Shown piece by piece: positions 25,605 to 34,408 of a DNA stretch of 64,000 nt. The DNA is from Deltaproteobacteria bacterium (GTDB lineage: Bacteria; SAR324; JACQKK01). The stretch's first letter is position 1, and each line of letters opens with the position of its first letter. Location: positions 1 to 64,000 of the forward strand of contig JAOUEW010000009.1 in assembly GCA_029858505.1 (NCBI GenBank). Direction: 5' to 3'. The notes under the pieces are model-generated. The model ran no database searches. It was given only the letters and a program-made list of their open reading frames with translations, and was not told where the DNA came from. The position numbers and the translations under genes were made by a program.

Positions 25605-25928
25605 CTACGTACCTTTCCCCCGGGAAATTTCCGCCAGGAAATCTCCCGCCCATCGATACACGTTATTCTCTTCGATGATTTGATGCATCCGCGCCATTCT
25701 TTGCTTTCGTTCTTCTGGCGGCATGGTCAAGGCCAAATGAATGGCATGGGCAAAGGCTTCGTTGTCGTAGGGATTGACAATCAGGGCATCGGTTAACTCT
25801 TTTGCTGCGCCAGCGAACTCGGACAACACCACCATGCCGTCTTTTCCTCGGCTGGCCGAAATGTATTCTTTGGCCACCAAACTCATGCCATCGTGCAGCG
25901 AACTGACAACGCACATGTGTAGCCCATA
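25605..25928 (-). pseudogene. otsA: 5'-truncated trehalose-6-phosphate synthase remnant
   Basis: About 107 residues align with the C-terminus of GT20 trehalose-phosphate synthases: [57 protein letters not shown] and VYRWAGDFL. The first three quarters of the gene are missing, and in-frame TGA lies shortly upstream of the point where similarity starts. Lies just downstream of tRNA-Asn on the same strand. Probably non-functional. Confidence 0.8.
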
Positions 25929-26066
25929 GGTCCGCTTCCTGGCCGCCCGTCAATTGATGTGGGTCTTGGCACAGAGCAAATCTGCGCCGGAAACAACATA
26001 CAAGAACAAAACGGGGAAACGAAGGATGGGGGGATGAAGAAAGTCTGCGGTATATAGACGGGCCCA

Positions 26067-26103
26067 AAACCAAGGGAAACGACCAACGGTCGTTTCCCTT
26101 GGG
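26067..26103 (-). terminator. Terminator of tRNA-Asn
   Basis: Perfect 15-bp stem (CCAAGGGAAACGACC with GGTCGTTTCCCTTGG, 3-base loop). On the minus strand TTTT follows. Located 16 bases past the tRNA 3' end. Confidence 0.8.
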
Positions 26104-26118
26104 ATGGATGGCGAAGAG

Positions 26119-26191
26119 CTCCCCGAGCAAGACTCGAACTTGCGACCTAGTGATTAACAGTCACCCGCTCTACCGGCTGAGCTATCGGGGA
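26119..26191 (-). tRNA. tRNA-Asn (GTT)
   Basis: 73 nt cloverleaf on the minus strand. The acceptor stem TCCCCGA pairs with TCGGGGA with discriminator G, D-arm AGCTCAGCCGGTAGAGC, anticodon loop CTGTTAA with anticodon GTT, and T-arm GTTCGAGTC. The 3' CCA is not encoded. Confidence 0.95.
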
Positions 26192-26357
26192 ATGGGGCCA
26201 ACACGAAAAAAACATATCTTCTATTTATGGGGCCGGTAGGAGAGATTGTCAAGGCGCAGTTGCTGGAAGATTCCCCCAGTTGACCAAGTTTTCCGCCCCT
26301 GACACTTGAGAAATCTTGGGGACTTTCTGTGGCTCCCTCCCCCCAGACACATTGGAG

Positions 26358-26747
26358 CTATTTGGTCTGAGCCAAATAGGCCGCGATGTGGGGCAAATCG
26401 TCCTTCAGATGGGGAAAGGTGGGCATGTTGCGGGTCGCCCGCTTGGGTTTGTAGCCGGGGGGGTAGCCGCCCTCCATCACCCGGGCCTGAATCAGGGCCA
26501 GGGAGGATCCCCCAATGGGCGGGGCGATGGTGCCTCCCTCAATGGGGTTCACCCCATGGCAAAAGCGGCAGGTCTCTAAGTAGGCCTGGCGGCCCCGCTC
26601 TGGGTCCCCCAAGGCTGGGGCGAGAGATTTGGCGGGTGCGGAAGATTTGGCTGGGGCAGGCGTTTTAGCCGAGACAACCAGGGCCCCCAGGGCCAGCCCA
26701 GTCAGGATCAGCAGTGAGGCACGAGCAACTAACACATTGATACGCAT
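26358..26747 (-). CDS. Small periplasmic monohaem cytochrome c
   Basis: 129 residues. N-terminal signal peptide (residues 1-27), then a Pro/Ala/Lys linker with three APAKS repeats, then one haem site C60-RF-C63-H64 and a probable axial methionine, M108 in RNMPTFP. Class I cytochrome c fold, secreted to the periplasm. It may act as a soluble electron carrier, for example for the Cyc2-like porin at 46-47 kb, but no operon link supports this. Confidence 0.9.
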   Translation of the reverse strand: MRINVLVARASLLILTGLALGALVVSAKTPAPAKSSAPAKSLAPALGDPERGRQAYLETCRFCHGVNPIEGGTIAPPIGGSSLALIQARVMEGGYPPGYKPKRATRNMPTFPHLKDDLPHIAAYLAQTK

Positions 26748-26931
26748 GGAATAGTCCTATTGACGAAGGGAACGGGACAGAAAATAGGATATCCCCTGTC
26801 CCAAGGGTTCTTCCCCAATTGTGACCTGCCCTTGACCAAAAAGGGAGGCCCTCTTGACTCTTTTCGCCCATGGGGTATGGTGGCTAGGTCAATTTTGTAT
26901 CACTTCATTCTCTTCAAACCCCAGGGTGCCC

Positions 26932-27048
26932 ATGTTTGAACTTGGCGTAGTGGCGATTTTCCTGTTGTTTTCCGCGGCCTATTTCGGCGTGTTTTTGTGG
27001 TGGGAAAAGAAAATGCCCAATCCCCCCATGGAAGACTCCCATCACTAA
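26932..27048 (+). CDS. Very small single-span membrane protein
   Basis: 38 residues (MFELGVVAIFLLFSAAYFGV then FLWWEKKMPNPPMEDSHH). One hydrophobic helix with a charged C-terminal tail, similar in build to small subunits of respiratory oxidases such as CcoQ, but no oxidase genes are nearby. Followed by a strong terminator, which supports a transcribed gene. Divergent from the cytochrome c gene. Confidence 0.5.
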   Translation: MFELGVVAIFLLFSAAYFGVFLWWEKKMPNPPMEDSHH

Positions 27049-27084
27049 ACGGTTCTTCTGGCTAAAACGGGAGAGTTGGCTTAA

Positions 27085-27117
27085 CAGGTGCCCGGTTTCA
27101 CCGGGCACCTGTTTGCT
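27085..27117 (+). terminator. Rho-independent terminator after the small membrane protein
   Basis: CAGGTGCCCGGT pairs with ACCGGGCACCTG, a near-perfect 12-bp stem, then GTTTGCTTT. Confidence 0.8.
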
Positions 27118-27204
27118 TTATGCCCCGTTCTAACCAACCCACGCCTAAACCTGAAATCTAGTCAGAATCCGAGTCATTTTTTTCCCCCTCTTGAGAGAAA
27201 AAAA

Positions 27205-29187
27205 ATGAAGCCGAACGCTCACCCCGATTATCGCCCTGACATTGATGGCCTGAGGGCCTTGGCTATTCTATCGGTGGTGGCTTTTCATGCGTTCCCCAGC
27301 TTCTTGCCAGGGGGGTTTGTTGGGGTAGACGTATTCTTCGTGATCTCCGGCTTCCTCATCTCCACCATCTTGTTCAAAAGCCACGAAGCCGGGAATTTCA
27401 GCTATCTCGATTTTTACATTCGGCGGGCCCGGCGGATATTTCCAGCCCTGGTCCTGGTGCTGGCGTTCTCTCTGGCTGCTGGCTGGTGGATTCTGGTGAA
27501 AGAGGAATTTGTAAATATCGGTAAGCAGATTTTTGCTGGAACATTGTTCATCTCGAATTTTCACTTTTTGCGTGATGCAGGATATTGGGACACCGACTCG
27601 GAATTAAAGCCCCTGCTGCATCTGTGGTCGTTAGGGGTAGAGGAACAGTATTACCTGCTATGGCCGGTGATGATTGCGTTGTTTTGGAAGCGATCTCACA
27701 ATTTTTTGTGGATTGTCCTTCCGGTGTTTATCAGTTCCTTTGTGCTGAATATTTTGTTTGTTTCCTCTAGGCCGGAGGAGGTGTTCTATTCTCCCTTCAC
27801 CCGGTTTTGGGAATTGATGGCGGGAAGTCTGCTGGCCTACATGACCCTTCACCAAGCCCCACAAAGTTTTTGGAAGCTCATCCATGGGCAACGACCAGGA
27901 GGGGGAAAGTTGGCTGCCAATGGGGTGGCTTGGGGTGGGATGGGATTGCTACTCATTGGGTTTGTTGCCATCGCGCCAAACAGTGCCTTTCCGGGCTGGT
28001 GGGCCCTGCTGCCCGTGCTGGGGGCCTTTATGATCATTTTGGCGGGGGAAGGAAGCTGGATCAACCGGAGCCTCTTGGCCCACCCGGTTTTTGTGTATGT
28101 TGGGCTGATCAGCTACCCATTGTATTTGTGGCATTGGCCATTGTTGTCTTTTGCCAAATATATTCACCCCGATCTTGACGTGCTGACCCGATTGGCGTTG
28201 GTGGCCACCGCTTTCTTGCTGGCCATTCTGACTTACCATCTGGTGGAAATCCCCGTGCGTTTGCGGGTTGCGCCCAAAAACGCCGCGGTCTATGCCACGG
28301 CAGGAATTGCCATGATGTGCGGGATGGGGGTGATGATGCAGGATAGAAAACTTTCTCCATATCACAACCCACCTCTTTGGCCGTTAAAGGAAACGCTAGG
28401 GTATTCCTCTGCCGTGCCTACGTTTACTTATGGCGGACGAACGTACTACCGGCTGGGAAGTGGCCAGAAAAATGTGATTGTGATGGCCGGAGACAGCAAT
28501 ATGGTGATGTATTACCACCGGGTGGACCAACTCTACCGCCAGGGGGGCCATTCTCGACCGGTGGTGTTTTTGACTCTTCCCGGATGTTTGCCCGTTCCCC
28601 AGGATTGGCTCAAGCCGTCCAGTCATTGTCATGGCTTTGGTGAAGACATTTTCCGCTATGCCCGGGACCCTCAAGTGACCACCGTAGTATTCGCGGCCAG
28701 TTGGTTTTTCTCTTTAGAGCGTCAGCCCCGCACAGAGTTTACCGTCGGGCGTCATACCTGGGCGCTCAACCAAGGTTCTGAAAATCACCAAAACACCATG
28801 AAGGCTTTGGTGAACATGCTAAAAACCCTGCGCCAGATGGGGAAGCAAGTCTACCTGGTATCCAGCATTCCCCTGGGTAAACAATTGGAGCCATTGTATA
28901 ACTTAAAACGATCCACGCTTGGTTTGGGGGAATTTTCTCTGATCCCCGCGGGTGGTACTCCTCGGCAGGAGCAAGAGGCCCGTTTTAGCCAGGTCATACA
29001 AAACATTCGAGAGTCCGCGGCAGAAGCGGGCGTACCATTGATTGAGCCCATGAATTATGTGTGCGATGAGACCTTCTGCCCATCCTATACCCCCCAGGGG
29101 ATTCCCATGTATTATGATTCCGGGCATCTTAACCCCGAATATGTCCGAAATCATGTATTCTATTTAGATGAAATTTTTAAGCCATAA
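27205..29187 (+). CDS. Acyltransferase 3 / SGNH hydrolase fusion (OafA/YrhL type)
   Basis: 660 residues from ATG 27205. RPDIDGLRALAILSVVAFH and GGFVGVDVFFVISGFLIS mark the acyltransferase-3 membrane domain (about ten segments, residues 10-380). The C-terminal SGNH domain starts at VIVMAGDSNMVMYYH (block I, catalytic Ser) and ends with DSGHLNPEYVR (Asp-His). Such proteins O-acetylate surface polysaccharide. Base composition is visibly more AT-rich than the flanking genes, as for the MFS gene at 39 kb, which may indicate acquisition. Confidence 0.92.
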   Translation: MKPNAHPDYRPDIDGLRALAILSVVAFHAFPSFLPGGFVGVDVFFVISGFLISTILFKSHEAGNFSYLDFYIRRARRIFPALVLVLAFSLAAGWWILVKEEFVNIGKQIFAGTLFISNFHFLRDAGYWDTDSELKPLLHLWSLGVEEQYYLLWPVMIALFWKRSHNFLWIVLPVFISSFVLNILFVSSRPEEVFYSPFTRFWELMAGSLLAYMTLHQAPQSFWKLIHGQRPGGGKLAANGVAWGGMGLLLIGFVAIAPNSAFPGWWALLPVLGAFMIILAGEGSWINRSLLAHPVFVYVGLISYPLYLWHWPLLSFAKYIHPDLDVLTRLALVATAFLLAILTYHLVEIPVRLRVAPKNAAVYATAGIAMMCGMGVMMQDRKLSPYHNPPLWPLKETLGYSSAVPTFTYGGRTYYRLGSGQKNVIVMAGDSNMVMYYHRVDQLYRQGGHSRPVVFLTLPGCLPVPQDWLKPSSHCHGFGEDIFRYARDPQVTTVVFAASWFFSLERQPRTEFTVGRHTWALNQGSENHQNTMKALVNMLKTLRQMGKQVYLVSSIPLGKQLEPLYNLKRSTLGLGEFSLIPAGGTPRQEQEARFSQVIQNIRESAAEAGVPLIEPMNYVCDETFCPSYTPQGIPMYYDSGHLNPEYVRNHVFYLDEIFKP

Positions 29188-29248
29188 TATATTCTTCATT
29201 CCCAGGCTTCCGATGGCCCTTGATGTCATCGAGCGTTCTACAAGGCCC

Positions 29249-30442
29249 ATGCGTTTCTATTCATTCCAAGGGGTCGCTTTATTGTTTGCTCTGGCGTTGG
29301 CCGCTGGCTGCGCCGAGGACGCCGCCTATATCCCCCCCCAGGTTTCTGAGAACCCCCTGTCGCCCCAGTCTCCAGCCTTTGTGGAGGCCCGCCCGTTTCC
29401 CTTCCAGGCTTCCGGCGGCATTCGCTGGGTGTACCGGGGCAAGCGCGAGGGTCTGCGCATGTCGTTGGGGATGGACAGCAAAAATCAAGGGATGATCCGC
29501 ATGGAAACCCCGGTGGTGGGAACCACGGCGGCGGAAATGTGGTTCAGCCCGGAGAAGCTGATTCTGTTGGATTACCGAGAACGAGCGTTTTTTAAGGGTC
29601 CCAACACCCCCGCCCAGCGGGGTGCTGTGCTGGGGGCCGACCTTTCTCCCATGGAATTCCGCATGGCCTTAACGGGGCGGGTTCCTCAAGGGGTGTTTCG
29701 GCAGGGCAAGGGATGGGTCACCCCCACGGCCAAGGGGGCCGAGGCGGGATTTCAGGCGGGCTCGGCGGAATATCGTTTCACCCTGGGGCCCAAGGGGTGG
29801 CCCACCAAGTGGGAAAAATGGGAGGGGGGGCAACTGCGATTCAGGGTGGAGTATGGATATTGGGAGCGGGTGCCATGGGCGGGGCCGTCTAAAGGCGGGG
29901 GTGTTCTCATGGTACCCCTTCGCATCAAGGTTCTGGATTGGCGAGAAAAATCTGGCCTGTCGTTTTTGCTGGATCGCTACCACCCCGGCGAGGTGCCTCC
30001 CCGCTTTCCCTCAAAGATTCCGCCGGAGAAAGGTTGGGTGGCCATGGGGATTGCCCCAGTGAGAGAAGAAAAGCCCGTGGCTTCCAACCAGCCGACCGAT
30101 TCATCCCTTGAACCCACGAGAGAACCCACGAGAGAACCCAGCGGGAAAGATGAAAAATCCTTAGAAAAAACCCTGGAGAATACCGAGAAGATCAAGGGGA
30201 AGGCCAACGGGAAAGCCCGGGGGAAAACCGTGAAGTCCTCCCAGAAACCGGCCCAAGAAGCAGAGCAAAAACCCGTGGCGGCCCAACAGCCAGAGCCCGC
30301 TATGCCGTCTGTGCCCCCCACCCAGCCGCCAACCCTAGAGACCCCTGGCCCAGCCACGGCGCCCGTTTCCCCAGTTCCCCCTGCCGCCGCGCCTCCGCGC
30401 TTCCTCACCCCCCAGGAAGAAGATTACTTAGAGGAAATTTAA
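29249..30442 (+). CDS. LolB-like outer-membrane lipoprotein with charged C-terminal tail
   Basis: 397 residues from ATG 29249, chosen because MRFYSFQGVALLFALALAAGC is a clean lipoprotein signal; the frame is open back to ATG 29168, overlapping the acyltransferase end. Residues 45-265 form a beta-rich domain (GGIRWVYRGKREGLRMSLGM, AEMWFSPEKLILLDYRERAFF, VPLRIKVLDWREKSGL) reminiscent of the LolB/LolA fold. The last ~130 residues are low-complexity: a perfect 12-bp duplication (EPTREPTREP), Lys/Glu stretches, then Pro/Ala. Function unknown. Confidence 0.7.
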   Translation: MRFYSFQGVALLFALALAAGCAEDAAYIPPQVSENPLSPQSPAFVEARPFPFQASGGIRWVYRGKREGLRMSLGMDSKNQGMIRMETPVVGTTAAEMWFSPEKLILLDYRERAFFKGPNTPAQRGAVLGADLSPMEFRMALTGRVPQGVFRQGKGWVTPTAKGAEAGFQAGSAEYRFTLGPKGWPTKWEKWEGGQLRFRVEYGYWERVPWAGPSKGGGVLMVPLRIKVLDWREKSGLSFLLDRYHPGEVPPRFPSKIPPEKGWVAMGIAPVREEKPVASNQPTDSSLEPTREPTREPSGKDEKSLEKTLENTEKIKGKANGKARGKTVKSSQKPAQEAEQKPVAAQQPEPAMPSVPPTQPPTLETPGPATAPVSPVPPAAAPPRFLTPQEEDYLEEI

Positions 30443-30446
30443 AACT

Positions 30447-31295
30447 TTACGGGCGGAAAGTATCAAGCAGAGAGCGGTGGGGCCGATGCACCCACAGGGC
30501 CGCCAGCAGGCCAAACAACCCCATCGACACCAAAATTTCGGCGGCATAGGCCCAGCGGATGGCCGAAGGCAGGGGAAGAACACCTGCAACCACCAGCGAG
30601 GCCGGCAGCAGGGCGAAGGGCAGTATCACCGACAGGGCGATTTGCAGAAACCCACCCCCCGCCATGCGAATGATGGGCAGGCTGATCATGGCCCACAGAA
30701 TACCCCCCACCAGTTGCAACGCTAGGTTGACGTCGGACAGGTCCAACCCGCCGGTGTAATGTTCCAGCGCCGGACCCGCCAGAGGGATAAAAACCAACGC
30801 CCCTGCCAGCACGTGCAGGGCCGGATAGGCCGCCACCAGGGCCGGAAACTTGAGGGCCCATTGCTTGGCGGGCAGCATGGCCCGGATGTTTTTATCGGCG
30901 GGTTCCCGGCCTTTCCGGTATTTGCCAAACGCCAGGGTGGCCAGGGGGGCCGTTAGCAGAGACTGGATGAACCCATTGGTCACCAAGTCATACAACTCCG
31001 AGTGGGTCATGTTCCCGGTGAGTTCCACCAAAATGTTCCAACTGTCGAGATACACCAGCAGCATAGATGCGGTGAAATGCACCACGAACACGGTGGTGGT
31101 AAGCACCTGGCCGCTCCAGCGCGAGGCGGAAACCAGAAACCCCAGGGCAATTCCCTGCATCAGGGCTCCGCTGATCAACTCAAACGAATTCCCGTGGAAG
31201 GGGCTGGAAATATCTAATCGCAGAAAGTTGATGGAGTACAACACAAACACGCCCAGAGACAGCAACAAAACCCGGAGGGGATTCAAAGTGGTCAT
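30447..31295 (-). CDS. Integral membrane protein, function unknown
   Basis: 282 residues from ATG 31295 (AAGGG upstream). About eight hydrophobic helices (LLLSLGVFVLYSINFL, LTTTVFVVHFTASMLLVYL, LVAAYPALHVLAGALVFIPLAG, ILPFALLPASLVVAGVLPL and others). No catalytic or transport motif recognised. Convergent with the LolB-like gene, their stops four bases apart with no clear terminator between. Confidence 0.7.
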   Translation of the reverse strand: MTTLNPLRVLLLSLGVFVLYSINFLRLDISSPFHGNSFELISGALMQGIALGFLVSASRWSGQVLTTTVFVVHFTASMLLVYLDSWNILVELTGNMTHSELYDLVTNGFIQSLLTAPLATLAFGKYRKGREPADKNIRAMLPAKQWALKFPALVAAYPALHVLAGALVFIPLAGPALEHYTGGLDLSDVNLALQLVGGILWAMISLPIIRMAGGGFLQIALSVILPFALLPASLVVAGVLPLPSAIRWAYAAEILVSMGLFGLLAALWVHRPHRSLLDTFRP

Positions 31296-31437
31296 GGAGT
31301 TTCCCTTTGGAAGAGCGGATAAACAGATCAACGGATACACAAATGGTTACGAATTGTTTCCCCTGCCCCGCGGCATCCCCTGTATCGCCCGCCCATTTCC
31401 TTCAAACACGCCTACATCTACTATTCCTAACCTATAC

Positions 31438-31514
31438 GAGACCTCTGCAAAACCTTTTTTTCCCATCCCCCTGCCCCCCATTCACGAAAAAAAACTGGGT
31501 GATGCCGTGGTCTC
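31438..31514. mobile_element. MITE-like element (family B), copy 3, shortened
   Basis: 77 bp starting GAGACCTCTGCAAAACC, with an inner arm TTTTTTTCCCATCCCCCTG shared with the copy at 24228, and ending GCCGTGGTCTC. Its interior is largely deleted. The surrounding 31296-31591 has no other feature. Confidence 0.6.
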
Positions 31515-31591
31515 TATACTTCTATCCCTCTAACCTCGTCGCTCCATCACGATAGACCGACCCATTCCCAGTTCTGCGGGGAAACGGGGGG

Positions 31592-32758
31592 TCATGGCAG
31601 TCGCGGGGTGGAAGGTTTGTCGGAAGGCTTGGCCATCGATACACGCCCTTTCAAAATACGCCAATTTTCCGGGGAAAGAAAGTGACCCGTCGCAAGCGTT
31701 GGCCCCAGGGCGCCCCCCACGGTTTGAATGCGTTCCAGGGTTCCGGGGTGGGTTTGCAGCAGGGTGGGAATAGCCACGCCCGTTTCTGGATTTTCTTTGT
31801 GAAGCAGGGTCAGCAGTTCCAGGGCGGCGCGGTCGGGCAGGTTCTCTTCCCGCAAAAATTCCAAGGCGTATTTGTCGGCGTCCGACTCTTGGTCGCGGCT
31901 GAATTTCATGACCGCCAGCGACTGCCCCAAGGATTCCATCATCCCCGCCAGGGAACGATCGCCCCCCGTGGCCAAAGACAGGCCCACCTCTAGCGCCTTG
32001 GCGTGGATCAATCCCCGCATAGAGTGACGGTGCACCACATGCCCCAACTCGTGGCCCAGCAGGGCCGCCAATTGGTCGGGGGTTTCCAGTTTGTCTAACA
32101 TGCCTTTGAACACCACCATGCGCCCCCCCGGAAGGGCCATGGCGTTCATGATGGGCGACTCCACGACCGTAATCCGCACCCGGCGGCCATCGGCCAAGTG
32201 CCGAGACAACCGCTGTTCCACCTGGGCCCACAGCGCCTGCTGGGCGGGGGTTTGGGGCAGGGCCTTGAAGCCGGGAAGATTCTCCATTTCCGTCCACACC
32301 CGCTCGCCAAGTTTTTCCTCCCACGACTGGGGAATCACCCAGGCCGTGACCACCGCCAGGGCTGGCATGCCAAAAAACATCAAGGCCCCAGCGGTAAGGG
32401 CCAGCCCAGACCCCCAAGTAAGCCACCCCAATGTGGTGCGGGGGATGGACAGCAACCGCCGGGCTAGGCTTTTGCCCAAGCTTTGGTCCTTGGCGCCCGT
32501 GAAATCGGGGGGCACGGGTTCTACAAACGTGATTCGCTGTTGGGGCAGGTTTCGGCTCACCAATATCCAACGACCCTGGTCTTCCGGGGCGTAACTGGTG
32601 AAAGATTCCCAGCGCTCCCGTTTCTCCAGCCGGGGGGTTTCCTCTGGCAGCATCAGCAAAAACGGTCCGCGGGGGGTGGTCAGGCGCACCCGGGCCTCTC
32701 GCCCCTCCGGGCGGTGGCCGTCATGATAGATCACGGATAATTCCAGAGATGTGCTCAT
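31592..32758 (-). CDS. M48-family membrane zinc metalloprotease
   Basis: 388 residues. An N-terminal cytoplasmic part (1-115), one or two hydrophobic segments (about 118-150), then the peptidase M48 domain with HELGH near residue 240 and the third ligand Glu in RDQESDADKYALEFL. PGGRMVVFKGML and THPGTLERI are typical of this family. Unlike BepA it has no TPR tail, and the long N-terminal extension with EPVPPDFTG is unusual. Probably inner-membrane quality control. Confidence 0.88.
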   Translation of the reverse strand: MSTSLELSVIYHDGHRPEGREARVRLTTPRGPFLLMLPEETPRLEKRERWESFTSYAPEDQGRWILVSRNLPQQRITFVEPVPPDFTGAKDQSLGKSLARRLLSIPRTTLGWLTWGSGLALTAGALMFFGMPALAVVTAWVIPQSWEEKLGERVWTEMENLPGFKALPQTPAQQALWAQVEQRLSRHLADGRRVRITVVESPIMNAMALPGGRMVVFKGMLDKLETPDQLAALLGHELGHVVHRHSMRGLIHAKALEVGLSLATGGDRSLAGMMESLGQSLAVMKFSRDQESDADKYALEFLREENLPDRAALELLTLLHKENPETGVAIPTLLQTHPGTLERIQTVGGALGPTLATGHFLSPENWRILKGRVSMAKPSDKPSTPRLP

Positions 32759-32824
32759 GTCCCGGTCTGTTGAGTTCGTTCCAATGTTTGGTTTTGATTG
32801 CTAAGACAGCACTCTCACCATCGC

Positions 32825-33060
32825 TGCCCTGCGGGCATCCGTTGGGTAATGCGCTGACTTCCTTTCGGCTTCACCAACTGAACGGTTGAACAGACTAGCC
32901 GATGGCGTCGAGTCTTGTCCCTCCACGAAGGGGAGGGGCAGCCCGCGAAGCGGGCGGGGGTGCTTCTGGGAACAGCGTGAAGCCGGAAAGTTATCCGCTT
33001 GCTTCCTTCTCCTTCACCCGAACGGAGGAATCGAATACCGATGGATTCGAGTAAAGGGAT
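32825..33060. repeat. Family A repeat region, two partial copies in opposite senses
   Basis: CCTGCGGGCATCC, core CTTCCTTTCGGCTTCACCAAC, GTCCCTCCACGAAGGGGAGGG and the hairpin GCCCGCGAAGCGGGC, ending GGGGGTGC (32961). A second core then starts at 32966 (GTGAAGCCGGAAAGTTATCC) and ends ACCGATGGATTCGAGTAA without an outer arm. Confidence 0.6.
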
Positions 33061-33152
33061 TCCGGCCAATCTATGCCAACCCTTTATTTTATTATCACAT
33101 GGCGTGGTGTTTGGGGAGCCGCTCGAAGGGCTTTATGTGTATGTTACCCCCC

Positions 33153-33221
33153 CTGTTGCCCTGGGGCCCGGCCCCCTGTTGCCCTGGGGCCCGGCCCCCT
33201 GTTGCCCTGGGGCCCGGCCCC
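33153..33221. repeat. Three perfect tandem copies of a 23-bp unit
   Basis: Units at 33153-33175, 33176-33198 and 33199-33221 each read CTGTTGCCCTGG followed by GGCCCGGCCCC. The inner GGGGCCCGGCCCC is nearly self-complementary. They lie 83 bases before the kinase gene start, within its upstream region. Confidence 0.9.
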
Positions 33222-33303
33222 CATTACAATCGTGTCCAGCGAGCCATCTCTTCCTTCACGTCTCCCTTCTATTCTCTATATCTTCATAAGGTACGAAAGC
33301 CCC

Positions 33304-34368
33304 ATGACGCACCCTGCCTACGATCCCCGGGCCGACCTGTGCCGCTTGGCGGCGGAGCGGCTGGGGGGCCAACCAGTGAAACCAGAGCAGTTAGAGAAAA
33401 TGAAGGGGGGCGGATCGGACCGCCATTTTTACCGGTTTCCCGCTGGCCAGCCCCTGGTGGGGGTGTGGGGAGAAGACCCGGCGGAAAACCAAGCTTTTTG
33501 GGTGTTTACCCGGCATTTCGCCGCACGGGGCATCCCCGTTCCAAAACTATTTGGAGAAGACCCGGTCCGGGGCTTGTACCTGATGGAAGACCTGGGGGCC
33601 CACACCCTGCAAGAGCAGCTGCGCCTGTGGCGGAAGGAAGAAACCCCCGGGCGGGTGTTGGCTGCCCTGGAGCGGGTGGTGGATTGGCTGGCGGTGATTC
33701 AGGTGGCCGGGGGGCGGGGGCTGGACGAAGGACTGTTTTACCAGGGGCGGGTGCTAGACCGGGCCCGCTTTCAGGCCGATGTGGATTACTTCTTGGCCCA
33801 ATACGCCGGGCGGTACTTTCCCCTTCTGCCCCCCACCCCCCAAGTGACCGCAGGTCTGACGGCCCTGGTGGACCGGGTGGCGGCGGAAGATGCCACCCAC
33901 TTCTGTTACCGGGATTTCCAAACCCGCAACATCATGTGGCCCAGCGATGACCGGGGGCCTGTGTTTATAGATTACCAGTCGGGCCGCTGGGGGCCCTTGG
34001 CCTACGACCTGGTGTCTCTGCTGTTCAGCCCAGACTCTGGCCTGGACGAAGCCGGGCGGGAGACCCTGACGGAACGGTACCTGGCGGCCCTGGCGACCCA
34101 GGGCGCCCCCCAACAGGGCGACACCTTCCGCCAGCGCTTGATGGATTTTGTGCTGATTCGCCGGATGCAAGCCCTGGGGGCCTATGCCTATTTGGCCCAT
34201 GTGAAGCACAAGCCCCTGCTGCTGGAAAAAATCCCCGGCACCCTGGCGTTGCTGCGGGGGCTGCTGGCCCGTCCGGAGGTGCTGGCGGGAGAGCCGGAAC
34301 TGAAAACCTGGCTGGCTCGGCTGGTGGCTCAAGCGCCGGAAGAGGCCCTGAGAGGAATGGTCCTGTAA
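33304..34368 (+). CDS. APH-family small-molecule kinase (AmgK-like phosphotransferase)
   Basis: 354 residues from ATG 33304. GGGSDRHFYRF is the nucleotide-binding beginning, PVPKLFGEDPVRGLYLMEDLG follows, and the catalytic loop FCYRDFQTRNIMW with the metal Asp in VFIDYQSGRWGPLAYDLVSLL is typical of the aminoglycoside phosphotransferase/choline-kinase fold. Within it the sequence is closest in style to the cell-wall sugar kinase AmgK, which is usually followed by murU; no murU is here, so the substrate remains open. Cytoplasmic. Confidence 0.8.
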   Translation: MTHPAYDPRADLCRLAAERLGGQPVKPEQLEKMKGGGSDRHFYRFPAGQPLVGVWGEDPAENQAFWVFTRHFAARGIPVPKLFGEDPVRGLYLMEDLGAHTLQEQLRLWRKEETPGRVLAALERVVDWLAVIQVAGGRGLDEGLFYQGRVLDRARFQADVDYFLAQYAGRYFPLLPPTPQVTAGLTALVDRVAAEDATHFCYRDFQTRNIMWPSDDRGPVFIDYQSGRWGPLAYDLVSLLFSPDSGLDEAGRETLTERYLAALATQGAPQQGDTFRQRLMDFVLIRRMQALGAYAYLAHVKHKPLLLEKIPGTLALLRGLLARPEVLAGEPELKTWLARLVAQAPEEALRGMVL

Positions 34369-34408
34369 TCGAATCACCAATGGATTCGAGTTTTGTCTCT
34401 CACGGTGT

